This document shows, one piece after another, positions 35,459-46,668 of a DNA stretch of 64,000 nt. Source of the stretch: Epiperipatus broadwayi (lineage: Eukaryota; Onychophora; Udeonychophora; Euonychophora; Peripatidae); NCBI GenBank assembly GCA_028023455.1, contig JAQFVV010006221.1, positions 1,306,001-1,370,000 of the forward strand, in the 5' to 3' direction. The position numbers and the translations under genes were made by a program. Positions within the stretch are counted from its first letter, which is position 1; the number at the start of each line of letters is the position of its first letter. A model generated the notes under the pieces. The model was not told the origin of the DNA, ran no database searches, and worked only from the letters and a program-made list of their open reading frames with translations.

Positions 35459-35942
35459 GGATTACTATTGTGAAAATAAAAAACAAAATTAGAGTAAAAA
35501 CATTATCTCGGATAATATAGTTTTATATATTAAATATTTTTAGCAATAAATTTATTTTCATGACTTGCTAAAAACACTACATAAATTGTCTTTCTATACT
35601 ATATATTTTTTGAATTGTTCTGAGATCAAAACTATTTGATTTTTCTTTTGTAAAGCTACATCTAATCTCTAAGAATCATTCTCAAAAATGTTTTCTGCAC
35701 AATAATGCTATCTAATGTAAGTTCTAGTAATCAATAGATGCTATATGGTTGTACATTTCTATCCCTATCCATTGTCTTTATCCAATATTCTCAGAAAATT
35801 TTCTAGCTTATGGTTTTTAGCAGTAAATAGTCTTGGATCTTGGAGCGGTACATGAAATTTTTGGATCTAGTGCACTCTTTTTGAACCCACCTTTTACCTT
35901 TTTTATTAACTATACAACTATCAGCTCAAACTGAAAACTAAA

Positions 35943-36046
35943 TAGGCAAAACTCTCCATATAGTAGTGCCACCCTGTGCCAACAAGAGTAATCAATGAAT
36001 GCTAGGACTGGTTAGTACAGGGTGGCACTACTGTATGGAGAGTTTT
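35943..36046. mobile_element. Palindromic MITE (AGGCAAAACTCTCC family), short copy
   Basis: About 104 bp, with perfect ends AGGCAAAACTCTCCATA / TATGGAGAGTTTTGCCT. It is an internally shortened form of the element at 35205-35458. Confidence 0.75.
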
Positions 36047-36918
36047 GCCTGTTTAATAACAGTTATGTGCTGGCATAAGAGAAGGTGATCATGTGATGTT
36101 TAGTGGTGTAACCCAAATTGAAAACCCAATAATGTTTTCATTCCAAGATAATTTAGTTGTATAAGTGTGCAGATCTGACTCCAGTTTAGCATCTGTATAT
36201 TTTGGTACCTTTAGGTTTTTGATAATCACAGCCACCTCTATACTTTGACCAGGATTGATATTTAATCCCTAAAATATCACATGTTCATTCCTTTATGCTT
36301 ACATATAGAAATGGTGATTGTGTGAAATTTTAGTGGATTAAAATAAACCCTAGCCAAAAGATAGAGGTGACTGGGTGTTAAAAAAAATCAAGGACCCTAA
36401 AATACATAGATGCTGAACTGTATGTAGATCTGTATGACTGTACATGCAAATTAGCTTAGATTGAAAATATTATTGTTTTCAGTTTGGATGATAGTATTAT
36501 AGTTAATCAAAAAAATTAAAAGGTTAGTATTGAAAGAGTGCATTTTATCCAATGGTGTAGGTGCACTGCTGCCAGATCCAAGGCTCCTCACTGAAAAAAA
36601 ACATAAGCTAGAAACTAATCTGAGAATATTGATGATAAGGCACTGTATAACATGCAAGCATTCTATTGATTATTAGGACTTACACTAGGTGTCACTATTG
36701 TGCAAAAAAAAAATTTGCCACTATTTTAACAGCTTGTCTAACCATTAAAAAATGATAATTATGTGCTGCTTTAGTGGTAAACATTCTTATGATTGGAGCA
36801 ATTTATTAAAAAAAAAATTCAAAGACTTGTATAGAAGATAATAATAATAATATTCAATGATAGTTACAGCAGTTTTTTTTACTTTTGTAAAGTAAAGTGA
36901 TAGAAACTTTTTAAAAAT

Positions 36919-37373
36919 TGCTATGTCTGAGGATTTCTCTCTTTTAGAACCCAGTCAGAAAGCATAAATAACTTAAGCAAACAATTTAGTTTATATACAA
37001 TTTTAATAAAGTATAAATATAACAAATCACTAAAATATTCACATATACAAATAAACACTTATAATCCATCATGGATTAACGTTAGCAAAAGTTCACTAGT
37101 TATTTACAAGTTTATTATACATAAATTTCATTTTACCATTTCCATTATGGCTTTTTCTTGGAGTCTTATTTTATCCAAGGCACTTGACAAAGTGCATGAG
37201 GGAACCAGGACACAAGAGAGAGAAAACTGTTCTTCTCATTATTTATCTTTGAACACTTATCAGTCACTTCTGTCCAGGCCAGATAAATGATAATATCACT
37301 CTCTTTACATTTATTTAGCAGATTCACACTATAAGCAGGTATGTAGCTTTACGTTATACATTTCTACATAGCA
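36919..37373 (-). repeat. 3' LTR of a minus-strand gypsy element
   Basis: 455 bp with perfect 8-bp inverted ends (TGCTATGT at 36919-36926 and ACATAGCA at 37366-37373), of TG...CA form. A polypurine tract on the minus strand (37374-37387) sits directly upstream, as expected between pol/env and the 3' LTR. Confidence 0.75.
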
Positions 37374-37399
37374 CTCCTCCCCTTACTCTGAAAATAAAT

Positions 37400-39130
37400 G
37401 GGCTTTAACTACAAATGTAGTCATTAAATTTAACAGGTGGGTGACGTGCTCTAAAAACTCTTGGTTTTTTCAAACCTTCTTGCACTGGGTCACATGGTAC
37501 ATTCTCCAGCTCTTTATCCTTCAAAGTATTTTCACTCAATACATCTTCCAAATTAGTTTCATCTCCAACTTCTATTTTGGTATCAGACAGGGTTTCAAAC
37601 TAATCCTCTGATGTAGGGTTCTTCCAACAGTGGCAAAGGTGATTTAAGTGTTTTCTAAATGACTTTCCATTTTGAAACTCCACCAAGTGAATTTGCTTTG
37701 ACAGTAGCTGTTTACAATTCCTGAGATCCATCTACATTTCAACACATCATATATCCAAACATTTTCACCAGGTAGCAATTTATCCAACGAGAAATTTCTG
37801 GTTTTATGTTTTTCAGGCAAAAGTTTTGATAGGTGTGTCTAGCACTTCCAAACCATTAACAACTCTGCTGGGGTTTTTCCCATTGCAGTACTCAGTGTGA
37901 AATGCTGTGAGTATAGGGCTTGCACTAAAGCATCTGCCATGTTCACTTAATTTCTTTAGAGTATTCTTTAAATGCTGCACTCCTTGTTCAGCTATACTAT
38001 TGCTTTCTGGGTGATATGGTGGTGTAAGAGTATGCTTTATTCCTCTATCACTCAGAAAATCCTTTAATTTTGTTGACATAAATCCAGAACTGTTATCAGT
38101 CACAACACTTTCTGGGTAACTATGGGTAGCAAACATTTCACTTAAAACGTGGATGGTACTCTCAACATTGGTATCTTTAACCAGTCTGTATTTCTGTCCA
38201 ATGTGAATATGCATCTACTAATAACAATATTATATATCCATTTAGCAGTCCATCATGGTCAATATGAACTCGTGACCATGGGGTAGATGGTGCTTCCCAT
38301 GTTTCAAGCTGTTTCAGAGGCAGTTTAGTTATCTGTTGGCAGTTTATGCATTCTTTTATCATGTTCTTGATATCCTTTGTCAAGTTTGGCCACCATACAT
38401 ATGATCTAGCCATAGCTTTCATACATACTACTTTCAGGTGTCCTTCATGCAATAACTTTAAGATTTTTGCTCTGCACTCAGTAGGCACTAGAACACAATC
38501 ATTATTGAAAATGCATCACAAATGACACGATTTAATTCATTGGGGCATCTGGATGGACAACCCATTTTTATCCAATTTATCAGCCTCTGGTATCTTTTGT
38601 CATTTTTAGTCCAGTCCACTATGATTCTGCTATTTATCACATCTGATTTTAGAGCATCAACATAATTTATTTTCTTTATTTCATATCTATTTTCTTTAGC
38701 GTCTGGCAATCTCGACAATACGTCAGCATGGCTGATCCTTTTTCCAGGTTTGTAAATTAGTGTAAAATCATAATGTGATAGAATATCTATCTACCGTAAC
38801 ATATGTGGGATTGACGATTCATATAGATTTTTTGCACAGCCGAAAATTCCCATTAGAGAACAATGATCGGTATAGATTATAAATTTGCATCCGTACACAT
38901 ATTGGTAGAACCCCTTCACTGTGAAAATCACTGCCAAAGCTTCTTTATCTACCTGACTATAGTTTTTTTCAGCTGGTGTTAGCATTCTTGAAGCAAAAGT
39001 GATAGGACGTTCGCCTTCATAACCTGGATGAGTGAGAACAGCTCCCACACTGTATTCTGATGCATCTGCAGTAATACATAATTCCCACTAACTTCAATAA
39101 TGCACTAATAGACATTCTGCTGTCAGGAAG
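37400..39130 (-). pseudogene. Ty3/gypsy pol relic: RNase H and integrase
   Basis: Read on the minus strand. RNase H from about 39075: DASEYSVGAVLTHPGYEG, ITFASRMLTPAEKNYSQVDK and YTDHCSLMGIFG. Next is a linker (38488-38718). The integrase zinc finger (HEGH...CINC) is at 38350-38455. Its catalytic core has HIDHDG, VVTDNSSGF and HPESNSIAEQGVQHLK, which keeps the D, D and E positions. The C-terminal basic region is at 37400-37810. Frameshifts near 38200 and 38490 and stops at 38790 and 39060 break it. The 5' part is missing beyond 39130. The 3' LTR at 36919-37373 belongs to it. Confidence 0.85.
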
Positions 39131-39574
39131 TCCTTGGCTTGATTTTATTATCAGACAATCTCACACATGCTGAATTTTTATAAGACAGTTCATATGTGGT
39201 GCAAGACCTAAGTCATGAGCAGAAAACAGGTAGTGAACAATAATAAATAAGCTCAAAGTAACCATGTTAAATAACAGTGAAAAATACATAAAAAGGGTAT
39301 GGTAAGCTTTACTATACTTGATCCAATGTAAAAGCAATAGTGACCATTATTTCATGTGGTAAAGGAATGTGGGTTACGGAAAACATATATATGATCATAG
39401 GCAGAAACTTAGCTGAACCCAATGTTAAATAGAAATAAAGATAAGGCAAAACCTCCCTATGGTATCTAAAATGGGATTATTTACATGCACAAACACACAA
39501 ACAGAACAAAGGTTTTTACTTTCAGGCACATATGATATAAACACACAAGAAAACCTATTATTTTAATGGATTAA

Positions 39575-39695
39575 TGGATGAAATACATATGTTAGAGATC
39601 ATTTATCTTTTTCACATGTATGTGGTCATGTGTATTAGTTATATACGATTGAACAGATAGCTGTGAGGAGTTTGAAAGTCTGAGTTCAAGTCCCT
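39575..39695 (+). repeat. Hammerhead SINE-like repeat, 5'-truncated copy
   Basis: Starts at the GAAATACATATG part of the hammerhead (39576 onward) and ends with B-box-like GAGTTCAAGTCCC (39682-39694), followed by (TA)n and directly by retrozyme array 2. Confidence 0.65.
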
Positions 39696-39835
39696 TATAT
39701 ATATATGAAAAACAAAAAACAAGTTAAAAACTTGCTAACGCTTGTATTTATGTCAACAGATGGTGTTCTACCAAAAACACCATCAAGCATTTGTTTACAT
39801 AAACGTCAGAGCATGCATTCACTATCTCTAACTTT

Positions 39836-39895
39836 AATTCCACTTTCAGATCATGATTTCAAGCTATTTGCTATCATCAGTGAAAGACAGGAATT
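39836..39895 (-). ncRNA. Type I hammerhead ribozyme (array 2, copy 1)
   Basis: Minus-strand core CTGATGA (39874-39880) and GAAA (39857-39860). Stem I is CTTTCA/TGAAAG plus AATTCC/GGAATT. Stem III is the palindrome TCATGA, then UC. Stem II is AGC/GCT closed by a U-U mismatch next to the core, which may slow cleavage. Confidence 0.82.
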
Positions 39896-40234
39896 TTAGA
39901 AACTAGATCTAAACACAAACTCTGAGCATTTATGAAACAGTTTATATTCAGCTTGCAAGCGTGAATCTTTTAGACATGTAATGTCTTCAAACTCAGCATA
40001 GCAAGCCAGATAGCTACATGGTTCTGATCTCAGTTCAGCATCACCACATAGTAGAAGCCTCTGCAATATATATCATTGCTAAAAAGACCTCAAAGGTACA
40101 TTTATGAAAAACAAAAAACAAGTTAAAAACTTGCTAACACTTGTATTTATGTTAACAGATGGCGTTCTACCAAAAACCCCATCAAGCGTTTGTTTACATA
40201 AATGTCAGAGCATGCATTCACTATCTTTAACTTT

Positions 40235-40294
40235 AATTCCACTTTCAGATCATGATTTCAAGCTATTTGCTATCGTCAGTGAAAGACAGGAATT
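40235..40294 (-). ncRNA. Type I hammerhead ribozyme (array 2, copy 2)
   Basis: Same as the copy 399 bases upstream, except that the core is CTGACGA (N position changed, allowed). Confidence 0.82.
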
Positions 40295-40514
40295 TTAGAA
40301 ACTAGATCTAAACACAAACTCTGAGCATTTATGAAACAGTTTCTATTCAGCTTGCAAGCGTGAATCTTTTAGACACATAATGTCTTCAAACTCAGCATAG
40401 CAAGCCAGATAGCTACATGGGTCTGATATCAGTTCAGCATTACCACATAGTAGAAGCCTCTGCAATATATATCATTGCTAGAAAGACCTCAAAGGTACAT
40501 TTATGAAAATCAAA

Positions 40515-40571
40515 GATCATGATTTCAAGCTATTTGCTATCGGCAGTGAAAGACAGGAATTTTAGAAACTA
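40515..40571 (-). ncRNA. Partial hammerhead ending at its cleavage site
   Basis: The fragment's sense 3' end is exactly ...TCATGATC, the predicted cleavage point at 40515. The core is mutated to CTGCCGA and the 3' strand of stem I is missing. It marks an end produced by ribozyme cleavage. Confidence 0.65.
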
Positions 40572-40955
40572 GATCTAAACACAAACTCTGAGCATTTATG
40601 AAACAGTTTCTGAAAGTGGAATTAAAGTTAGAGATAGTGAATGCATGCTCTGACATTTATGTAAACAAACGCTTGGCAATGTTTTTGGTAGAACGCCATC
40701 TGTTGACATAAATACAAGCGTTAGCAAGTTTTTAACTTGTTTTTCACAAATGTACCTTTGAGGTCTTTCTAGCAATGATATATATTGCAGAGGCTTCTAC
40801 TATGTGGTGATGCTGAACTGAGATCAGACCCGTGTAGCTATCTGGCTTGCTATGCTGAGTTTGAAGACATTACGTGTCTAAAAGATTCACGCTTGCAAGC
40901 TGAATAGAAACTGTTTCATAAATGCTCAGAGTTTGTGTTTAGATCTAGTTTCTAA

Positions 40956-41015
40956 AATTCCTGTCTTTCACTGACGATAGCAAATAGCTTGAAATCATGA
41001 TCTGAAAGTGGAATT
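40956..41015 (+). ncRNA. Type I hammerhead ribozyme (array 2, inverted copy 1)
   Basis: AATTCC 40956-40961 pairs with GGAATT 41010-41015. CTTTCA 40965-40970 pairs with TGAAAG 41003-41008. Core CTGACGA 40971-40977, GAAA 40991-40994, TCATGA 40995-41000, UC 41001-41002, cleavage after 41002. Confidence 0.85.
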
Positions 41016-41354
41016 AAAGTTAGAGATAGTGAATGCATGCTCTGATGTTTATGTAAACAAACGCTTGACGGTGTTTTTGGTAGAACGCCATCTGTTGACA
41101 TAAATACAAGCATTAGCAAGTTTTTAACTTGTTTTTTGTTTTTCATAAATGTACCTTTGAGGTCTTTCTAGCAATGATATATATTGCAGAGGCTTCTACT
41201 ATGTGGTGATGCTGAACTGAGATCAGACCCATGTAGCTATCTGGCTTGCTATGCTGAGTTTGAAGACATTACATGTCTAAAAGATTCATGCTTGCAAGCT
41301 GAATAGAAACTGTTTCATAAATGCTCAGAGTTTGTGTTTAGATCTAGTTTCTAA

Positions 41355-41414
41355 AATTCCTGTCTTTCACTGACGATAGCAAATAGCTTGAAATCATGAT
41401 CTGAAAGTGGAATT
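41355..41414 (+). ncRNA. Type I hammerhead ribozyme (array 2, inverted copy 2)
   Basis: Identical ribozyme 399 bases on: core 41370-41376, GAAA 41390-41393, stem III TCATGA 41394-41399, cleavage after 41401. Sense orientation within CNT intron 1. Confidence 0.85.
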
Positions 41415-42295
41415 AAAGTTAGAGATAGTGAATGCATGCTCTGATGTTTATGTAAACAAACGCTTGACGGTGTTTTTGGTAGAACGCCATCTGTTGACAT
41501 ATATATATATCACTGCGCAATAGATTAAGAAATCTGAAAGAAATTATAATTATTATTTTTTCACATTCATGTACAAATGATTGGTGCAGTGATCCAATTT
41601 GACTCGTTATTGGCATTTTCTCAATAAAGATTACCATCAGATTTGATGATATATATTATTTATATTCAGTTACAAATGGCTGTCTGCCATGAAGTATACT
41701 TCTGATAGACAGCATCATAATGTACTATTCCTCAATAAAGTCTAAACAAACCAGCCAATGACTTCATTAGTAATTTAACTAACTTTAAAATAATGATAAA
41801 ATATCTGATCGAGCTCATCTTCCCTAACAATTACTTCACAATATCAGTACCATTCTTCAGTTTGCAGACAGATCATTACTGTCATTCTAGTGCAATATAT
41901 AAAGTCGTTTCCATTCAAATGCTAAACTGAAGACTAATTAGACTTTGAAATATAAAATAATTCTAGCAATTTTTTTATACATTGAGCCGTTAATTTCATA
42001 ATTATATCATACATTAAAAACTAACGGATTTTGAACTTGGTATTAGATTGCATGTTACTCTGAATTACTATCAGAGGATTTGTGTCCAGTTGAAAGGTAA
42101 TGTTGATGCTATGAAAGTTGTTCTGGAAATGATGATTGGTTGATTATTTTAGCATGATGTCATAGTTGATAAAAATATCTTACTGAAAAATTAAATGTCT
42201 AGTTTATTTAAATTTTATTAATATAATGTTCAGGTTATTCTCCTTTTTTAAAATTCTATTTGTAATTAATTTGCTTAAATAAATTGAACATTATC

Positions 42296-42512
42296 TAAGT
42301 AAAGGGATTACTCTGTAAGTTTATTCTGTTAACTATAGCTGATCGTATTTTCATCTGGTGAAACCAGATTCATAGCAATTACCTTCCAAAAGTGTCCTTA
42401 GCTATAGTTAACAAAATTAACATATAGAATAAACATCACTTCTTAGTTGAAAGTGTGCTCAGCTACCGTTAAAAAAATTAACATACGGAATAAACCCTTT
42501 GCTTAGCTAATG
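42296..42512. mobile_element. Foldback element (GTTTATTCTGTTAACTATAG ends)
   Basis: The left part (42298-42346) and the right part (42460-42512) are inverted relatives with indels, and an extra internal copy of the arm lies at 42395-42440. It is non-coding and probably a decayed MITE. Confidence 0.5.
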
Positions 42513-42574
42513 TTTGAAACACTTAAGAAAACGAATTAAATCTTTACCAGTTTAGCAACTGAGCACTGATTATA

Positions 42575-42745
42575 TATATATGGGAGATGATTTGGATCAA
42601 CTGATGAGTGCTGGTTCAACATGAAATACACATATTGGAGATTATTTATCTTTTTCACATGTGTATAGACATGTGTATTGGTTGTATGAGATAGAATGGT
42701 TAGCTGAAGAGAGTTTGAAAATCTGGGTTCAAACCCCCATAATTA
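42575..42745 (+). repeat. Hammerhead SINE-like repeat, best-preserved copy
   Basis: Starts just after (TA)n. The hammerhead core is intact: CTGATGA (42601-42607), stem II GTGCTG/CAACAT with one mismatch, GAAA (42623-42626), a short stem III, then the UA cleavage dinucleotide (42633-42634). Stem I is TCAA/TTGG plus an AT-rich distal helix. About 75 bases later an A-box-like TAGCTGAAGAG (near 42699) and a consensus-like B box GGTTCAAACCC (42727-42737) suggest an internal pol III promoter at the 3' side. Such an order (ribozyme before the tRNA-like part) is unusual for a SINE. Confidence 0.65.
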
Positions 42746-43199
42746 CATCTAAACTCCAAGTATATTAAATTATACTTGTATTCTAATATTATATATGATT
42801 CTAGTAGATTATTATCAAATATTGCATAATGTTTACAGCAGCAATTTATAGTTGATTTGAATTCTGCTTAAGGCTGATTTGCTGCAGTGTTTAATATTTA
42901 AAAAGGCTACATTGTCATTATTTTACACTGTAAAATGTATTCATTATAAATGGTGTTTATATGGAAAAAACATTATATATTAGCTAAAATACTAGTAGTG
43001 GAATTTCTGCTAGATGCAGAGTGGTATTGGAACACAAAATCAATTAATCCAGGATAACATAAAAGATTATATTATTCAAGAATTCATTTGCTGGTTTATT
43101 TAAACTTTGTTATGAAGTAATTACCTTCTACTATTATCACTTCAGCATTATATTCATTCACAGGAAACAATATATATGTAATTATATTTGTTTATGGGA

Positions 43200-43495
43200 G
43201 CAATTTGAGAATTATAATTGCAGTTTGTAATGATGTGATTGATTATTTATTAGTCTGCATTCGGAAGATCGTTATATTTATCTGTTTAAAGAGGTTTATT
43301 TAAACTTCTTTATATCAATAAATTTCAGTCTCTGTGGTCAAGTTGCAATCTTTAGTGTCCATATAAATATATTAGACCATTAATAAAGATGAGATTCCAT
43401 CTTTATTGTTAAAAAGGAGGTAGCCTTGACAACAATTTGAAATTGTTGATTATTATTGAGATTGTGATTGTCTAAGTGTTGACTAGCTTTTAATA
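43200..43495 (+). repeat. R3 interspersed repeat, forward copy
   Basis: Longest single-orientation copy of R3, with its 3' end directly joined to the (TCTA)n microsatellite. Confidence 0.7.
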
Positions 43496-43496
43496 G

Positions 43497-43675
<179 letters not shown>

Positions 43676-43679
43676 CCCA

Positions 43680-44565
43680 AAACTTGAGCTGAATCAAGCC
43701 ACTATGAAAAGATATTTTTAAACCAAATATTCTAACTTAATAACACTGAGTTAATTTCTGGCGACTGCTCACCGGAATCATAGTGCAAACTTAATTAATT
43801 AACAATGCTGAGATTAGGCTGAATATATAGTTTATAAAATATACAAATTATTGTAATGAGAAATGTAAATTATAAAAGAGAGGTGTTCTATTTTTTTTGA
43901 CAAAGAGATGCAAGAATCTTTCCTGTAATCCACGCCTCCTCGAACTTTCTCTTATGATCATCTCACTTTGTGCAAATGATCAATAATAGAAAAGGAAAAT
44001 GTGTCATGTAGCAAACTCATTCTCCAGGAAAATTGGCATATTGCCAATTTTGTTTTGCCTTTTTATAATGATAGAAGCGCTGAGTGATTCTAGTAGATGT
44101 ATTAGCTCGAGACTCCCCATATTATGCCACTCTACACATTGGAGATGGGCATGAAGTTTTATAAACTATTTGAGAAGTGGATTCGAATGAATTTCTTTCT
44201 TTGTATTGTTCAGAAGATTGTTAAGAGAGCATGGTATTTTAAATGCTATTCAAGCATTGTTCGCATAGAGAATTTTAAATATACTTCTGACTATTTTTAC
44301 ACTACAAAGTAACATGGGTTCAAATGGGAATTTTGTTTCAGTCATCCACCATATAGCCAACTTAGTTAATAACCCAGTATTATTTCATAAATGTATATCC
44401 AGTTATCTTATATATATCTAAGTAAAGCAAGAGTTGAAAACTGCTTAAATTCTTAAGAATGATCTTGACTGTATGAATAGGTTTGACCCTTATTGAACTA
44501 TTTAAAAGTAATTTTATTATACTTTTCATAAGTAAAATAAACATACAAAAATATATTATTTAAGT
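43680..44565. other. Intronic sequence, nothing recognised
   Basis: No gene, no clear repeat. A 62-codon ORF at 44124-44312 has no recognisable features. Confidence 0.4.
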
Positions 44566-44571
44566 AATATT

Positions 44572-44740
44572 TACTAAAGCATTAAACCTAAAGAATGTGG
44601 GTTGAAATTGCGAAGGTAGGGACTTCTACAGGTCTTAATCACAAGCTTACACATTGAAAGAAAAGCTTGTAGTTAAGACCTGTAGAGGTCCCTACCTACG
44701 CATTTTCAACCGTATACGCTTTAGGTTTATTGCCTTAGTA
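44572..44740. mobile_element. Palindromic MITE, 169 bp
   Basis: Ends TACTAAAGC.../...GCCTTAGTA. Most of the element is self-complementary (GGTAGGGAC...AGGTCTTAA pairs with TTAAGACCT...GTCCCTACC), with a centre near 44655. Non-coding. Confidence 0.75.
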
Positions 44741-44991
44741 AATATACTTACGTAATCAATGTGCGTTAAATAAATTTATAATTAAAAATATATTATGTAA
44801 CATACAAATTAGTAGAAATACAATTATATATAAATGCAGGACAATTCAATTATATTTTGAAAGTTTGAATTAATAATGATTAACAGATATTTTTAAAAAG
44901 TAATATTAAAAACTTTTATAGTTTTACACCTTACATAAAATTCAAAAAGTGACATTTATAAAGTATGTATGTTTTTTCTGGTCTATTTTAG

Positions 44992-45353
44992 GAAGAACAT
45001 CTAAAAGCTTTACCTCTACCTGAACCAGAAGATGAACCTGAGCTCGGTTGTTACGAACGCACAATTGTTAAAATGGAAGCAAGATCTTCTTTGTTTTGGA
45101 ATAAAATTAAAAAATATATTAAAATGTTTTTTCTAATTATCGCTATTATGGGATACAATGCTTACCTGGCCTGTGCTTTGTATTATCATTTCAAGGAAGC
45201 GCGAATATTATTAATTATCACTCTTGCAATATATATAGAAATATTTTATTCCAGAATTCTTAAATCACGTATTGTATTACCTGTTTTGGAAAAATCTTAT
45301 GAGTGCAGGCAAAATATTTATGCAAAATTGAATAAGTATATCAGGATAAAAAG
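44992..45353 (+). CDS. SLC28-type nucleoside transporter, exon 2
   Basis: This exon follows a CTATTTTAG acceptor and ends before a GTACAC donor at 45354 (two bases into a codon). It encodes about 120 residues: an acidic start (EPEDEPELG), an amphipathic basic segment ahead of the membrane (WNKIKKYIK), one strong hydrophobic span (MFFLIIAIMGYNAYLACALY), a second (ARILLIITLAIYIEIFY), then a basic loop. The pattern of a hydrophobic helix ending AYLACALYYHF, then a second helix and a basic loop, fits TM1-TM2 of the CNT family (compare AxFIxACxxxFxRAxxLFVIT-type stretches). Family members import nucleosides with Na+ or H+ across the plasma membrane. A LINE begins within about 40 bases after the donor. 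Confidence 0.75.
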
Positions 45354-45389
45354 GTACACATTTTTTTTCCAGAAGTATAGCACTATTAT

Positions 45390-46395
45390 TATTATTGTTA
45401 AATTGGTTTATGTCATTTTTGCAAAATATACCTTCTTTTATTAAATATAATAATGTTTCACATACTTATATTAATAAATTAGGTGTTCCACGAGGGAATG
45501 TATTGGCACCATTATTATTTGCAATATATAAAATGATTTGGATAGATATATATAGTGATGGATAGTCTATTATCATATGCTGATGATTGTAAAATATTTA
45601 AATTAATTACTTCTTATAAGGATCATTTAGAGTTTCAAATTTATATAGATAGCTTTTACAAATGGTGTTTTAAGAATAACATGCACATAAATATAGAGAA
45701 ATGTTATTACATATACAATAAAAAGTCAATACTATATGGCCTCATATTATATAAGTAATGAAACTATTGAATATAAAAAGTATTATGAATATGTTTTGAT
45801 CAAAATGGATCTTTTATGACTGATGTGGATAATATTTTATGTAAAGCCAATAAAATAATGGGTCTTATTCTTCGTAATGGATGTTACTTTAATATTTTTA
45901 TTAAGATACATTTGTTTAAAACATTTGTACTTTCTATAATGGAATATGGTTCAATAATATGGAACTCAGATAAGTTATTTCATTTAGATAAATTACAGAC
46001 ATTATATAGTAAATTCACTAATATAATTAATGCAAAAGATGTTTGTAAAAATTTGTTTCATAGAAAAGTGATTCGTGATATGAAATTTTTTTATTTAATC
46101 ATTCATGGAAAAATTTTCTTACATAATTGTATTTCAAAGGTATTAATAAGAGTTCCTCATGTATATACAAGGAATAAAAATTTATTTAGTATCCATAAAT
46201 ATAAATGTGAAACTTTATATTTGGCAGCATTATACAGTCTACCAAATTTTTATAATATATTTATTAATGATATTGATATATTTTTTGTAGATCTAAAGAC
46301 ATTTGTTAAGGAAAGAACAATTACATTATCAAATATTTAAGTTGTAATGTATTTCTTTAAATGGTTTTATTAACTATTGAAATATTAATAAATTA
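45390..46395 (+). pseudogene. Jockey-like LINE reverse transcriptase relic
   Basis: RT motifs are readable with frameshifts: FIKYNNVSHTYINKLGVPRG then NVLAPLLFAIY (RT palm/GVPQG motif), then LLSYADDCKIFKLI (catalytic YADD at about 45576-45587), then FYKWCFKNNMHINIEKC. A 174-codon intact stretch (45816-46340) follows: HLFKTFVLSIMEYGSIIWN (the YGS.IW motif) and the thumb/C-terminal region. It is 5'-truncated (no endonuclease), frameshifted around 45500-45815, and ends in a (TTA)n tail. It is inserted in sense orientation within about 40 bases of the exon 2 splice donor. Confidence 0.85.
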
Positions 46396-46400
46396 ATTGA

Positions 46401-46668
<268 letters not shown>

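Larger units (their letters stand above)
39705..41500. mobile_element. Retrozyme array 2: 399-bp hammerhead repeat, tandem then inverted
   Basis: Two head-to-tail 399-bp units (39705-40103, 40104-40502) and a fragment (40515-40610) carry minus-strand hammerheads. From 40611 onward plus-strand units follow, one from cleavage site to cleavage site (40611-41002), another (41003-41401) and a partial (41402-41500). (AT)n flanks both sides. It is diverged from array 1 but shares the same unit plan, including CAGCTTGCAAGCGTGAAT-like and CTCTGCAATATATATCATTG segments. There is no real coding content. The repeated 64-codon ORFs arise from the repeat itself. Confidence 0.88.

Noticed and set aside
39705-41146. 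Three nearly identical 64-codon ORFs (39705, 40104, and 40952-41146 minus) that look like a conserved small protein family
   Set aside because: They fall exactly on the retrozyme repeat and exist only because the DNA repeats are similar. Array 1 units do not keep the frame.
45570-45580. CTGATGA string resembling a hammerhead core
   Set aside because: It encodes part of the YADD motif of the LINE RT and has no GAAA or stem partners nearby.
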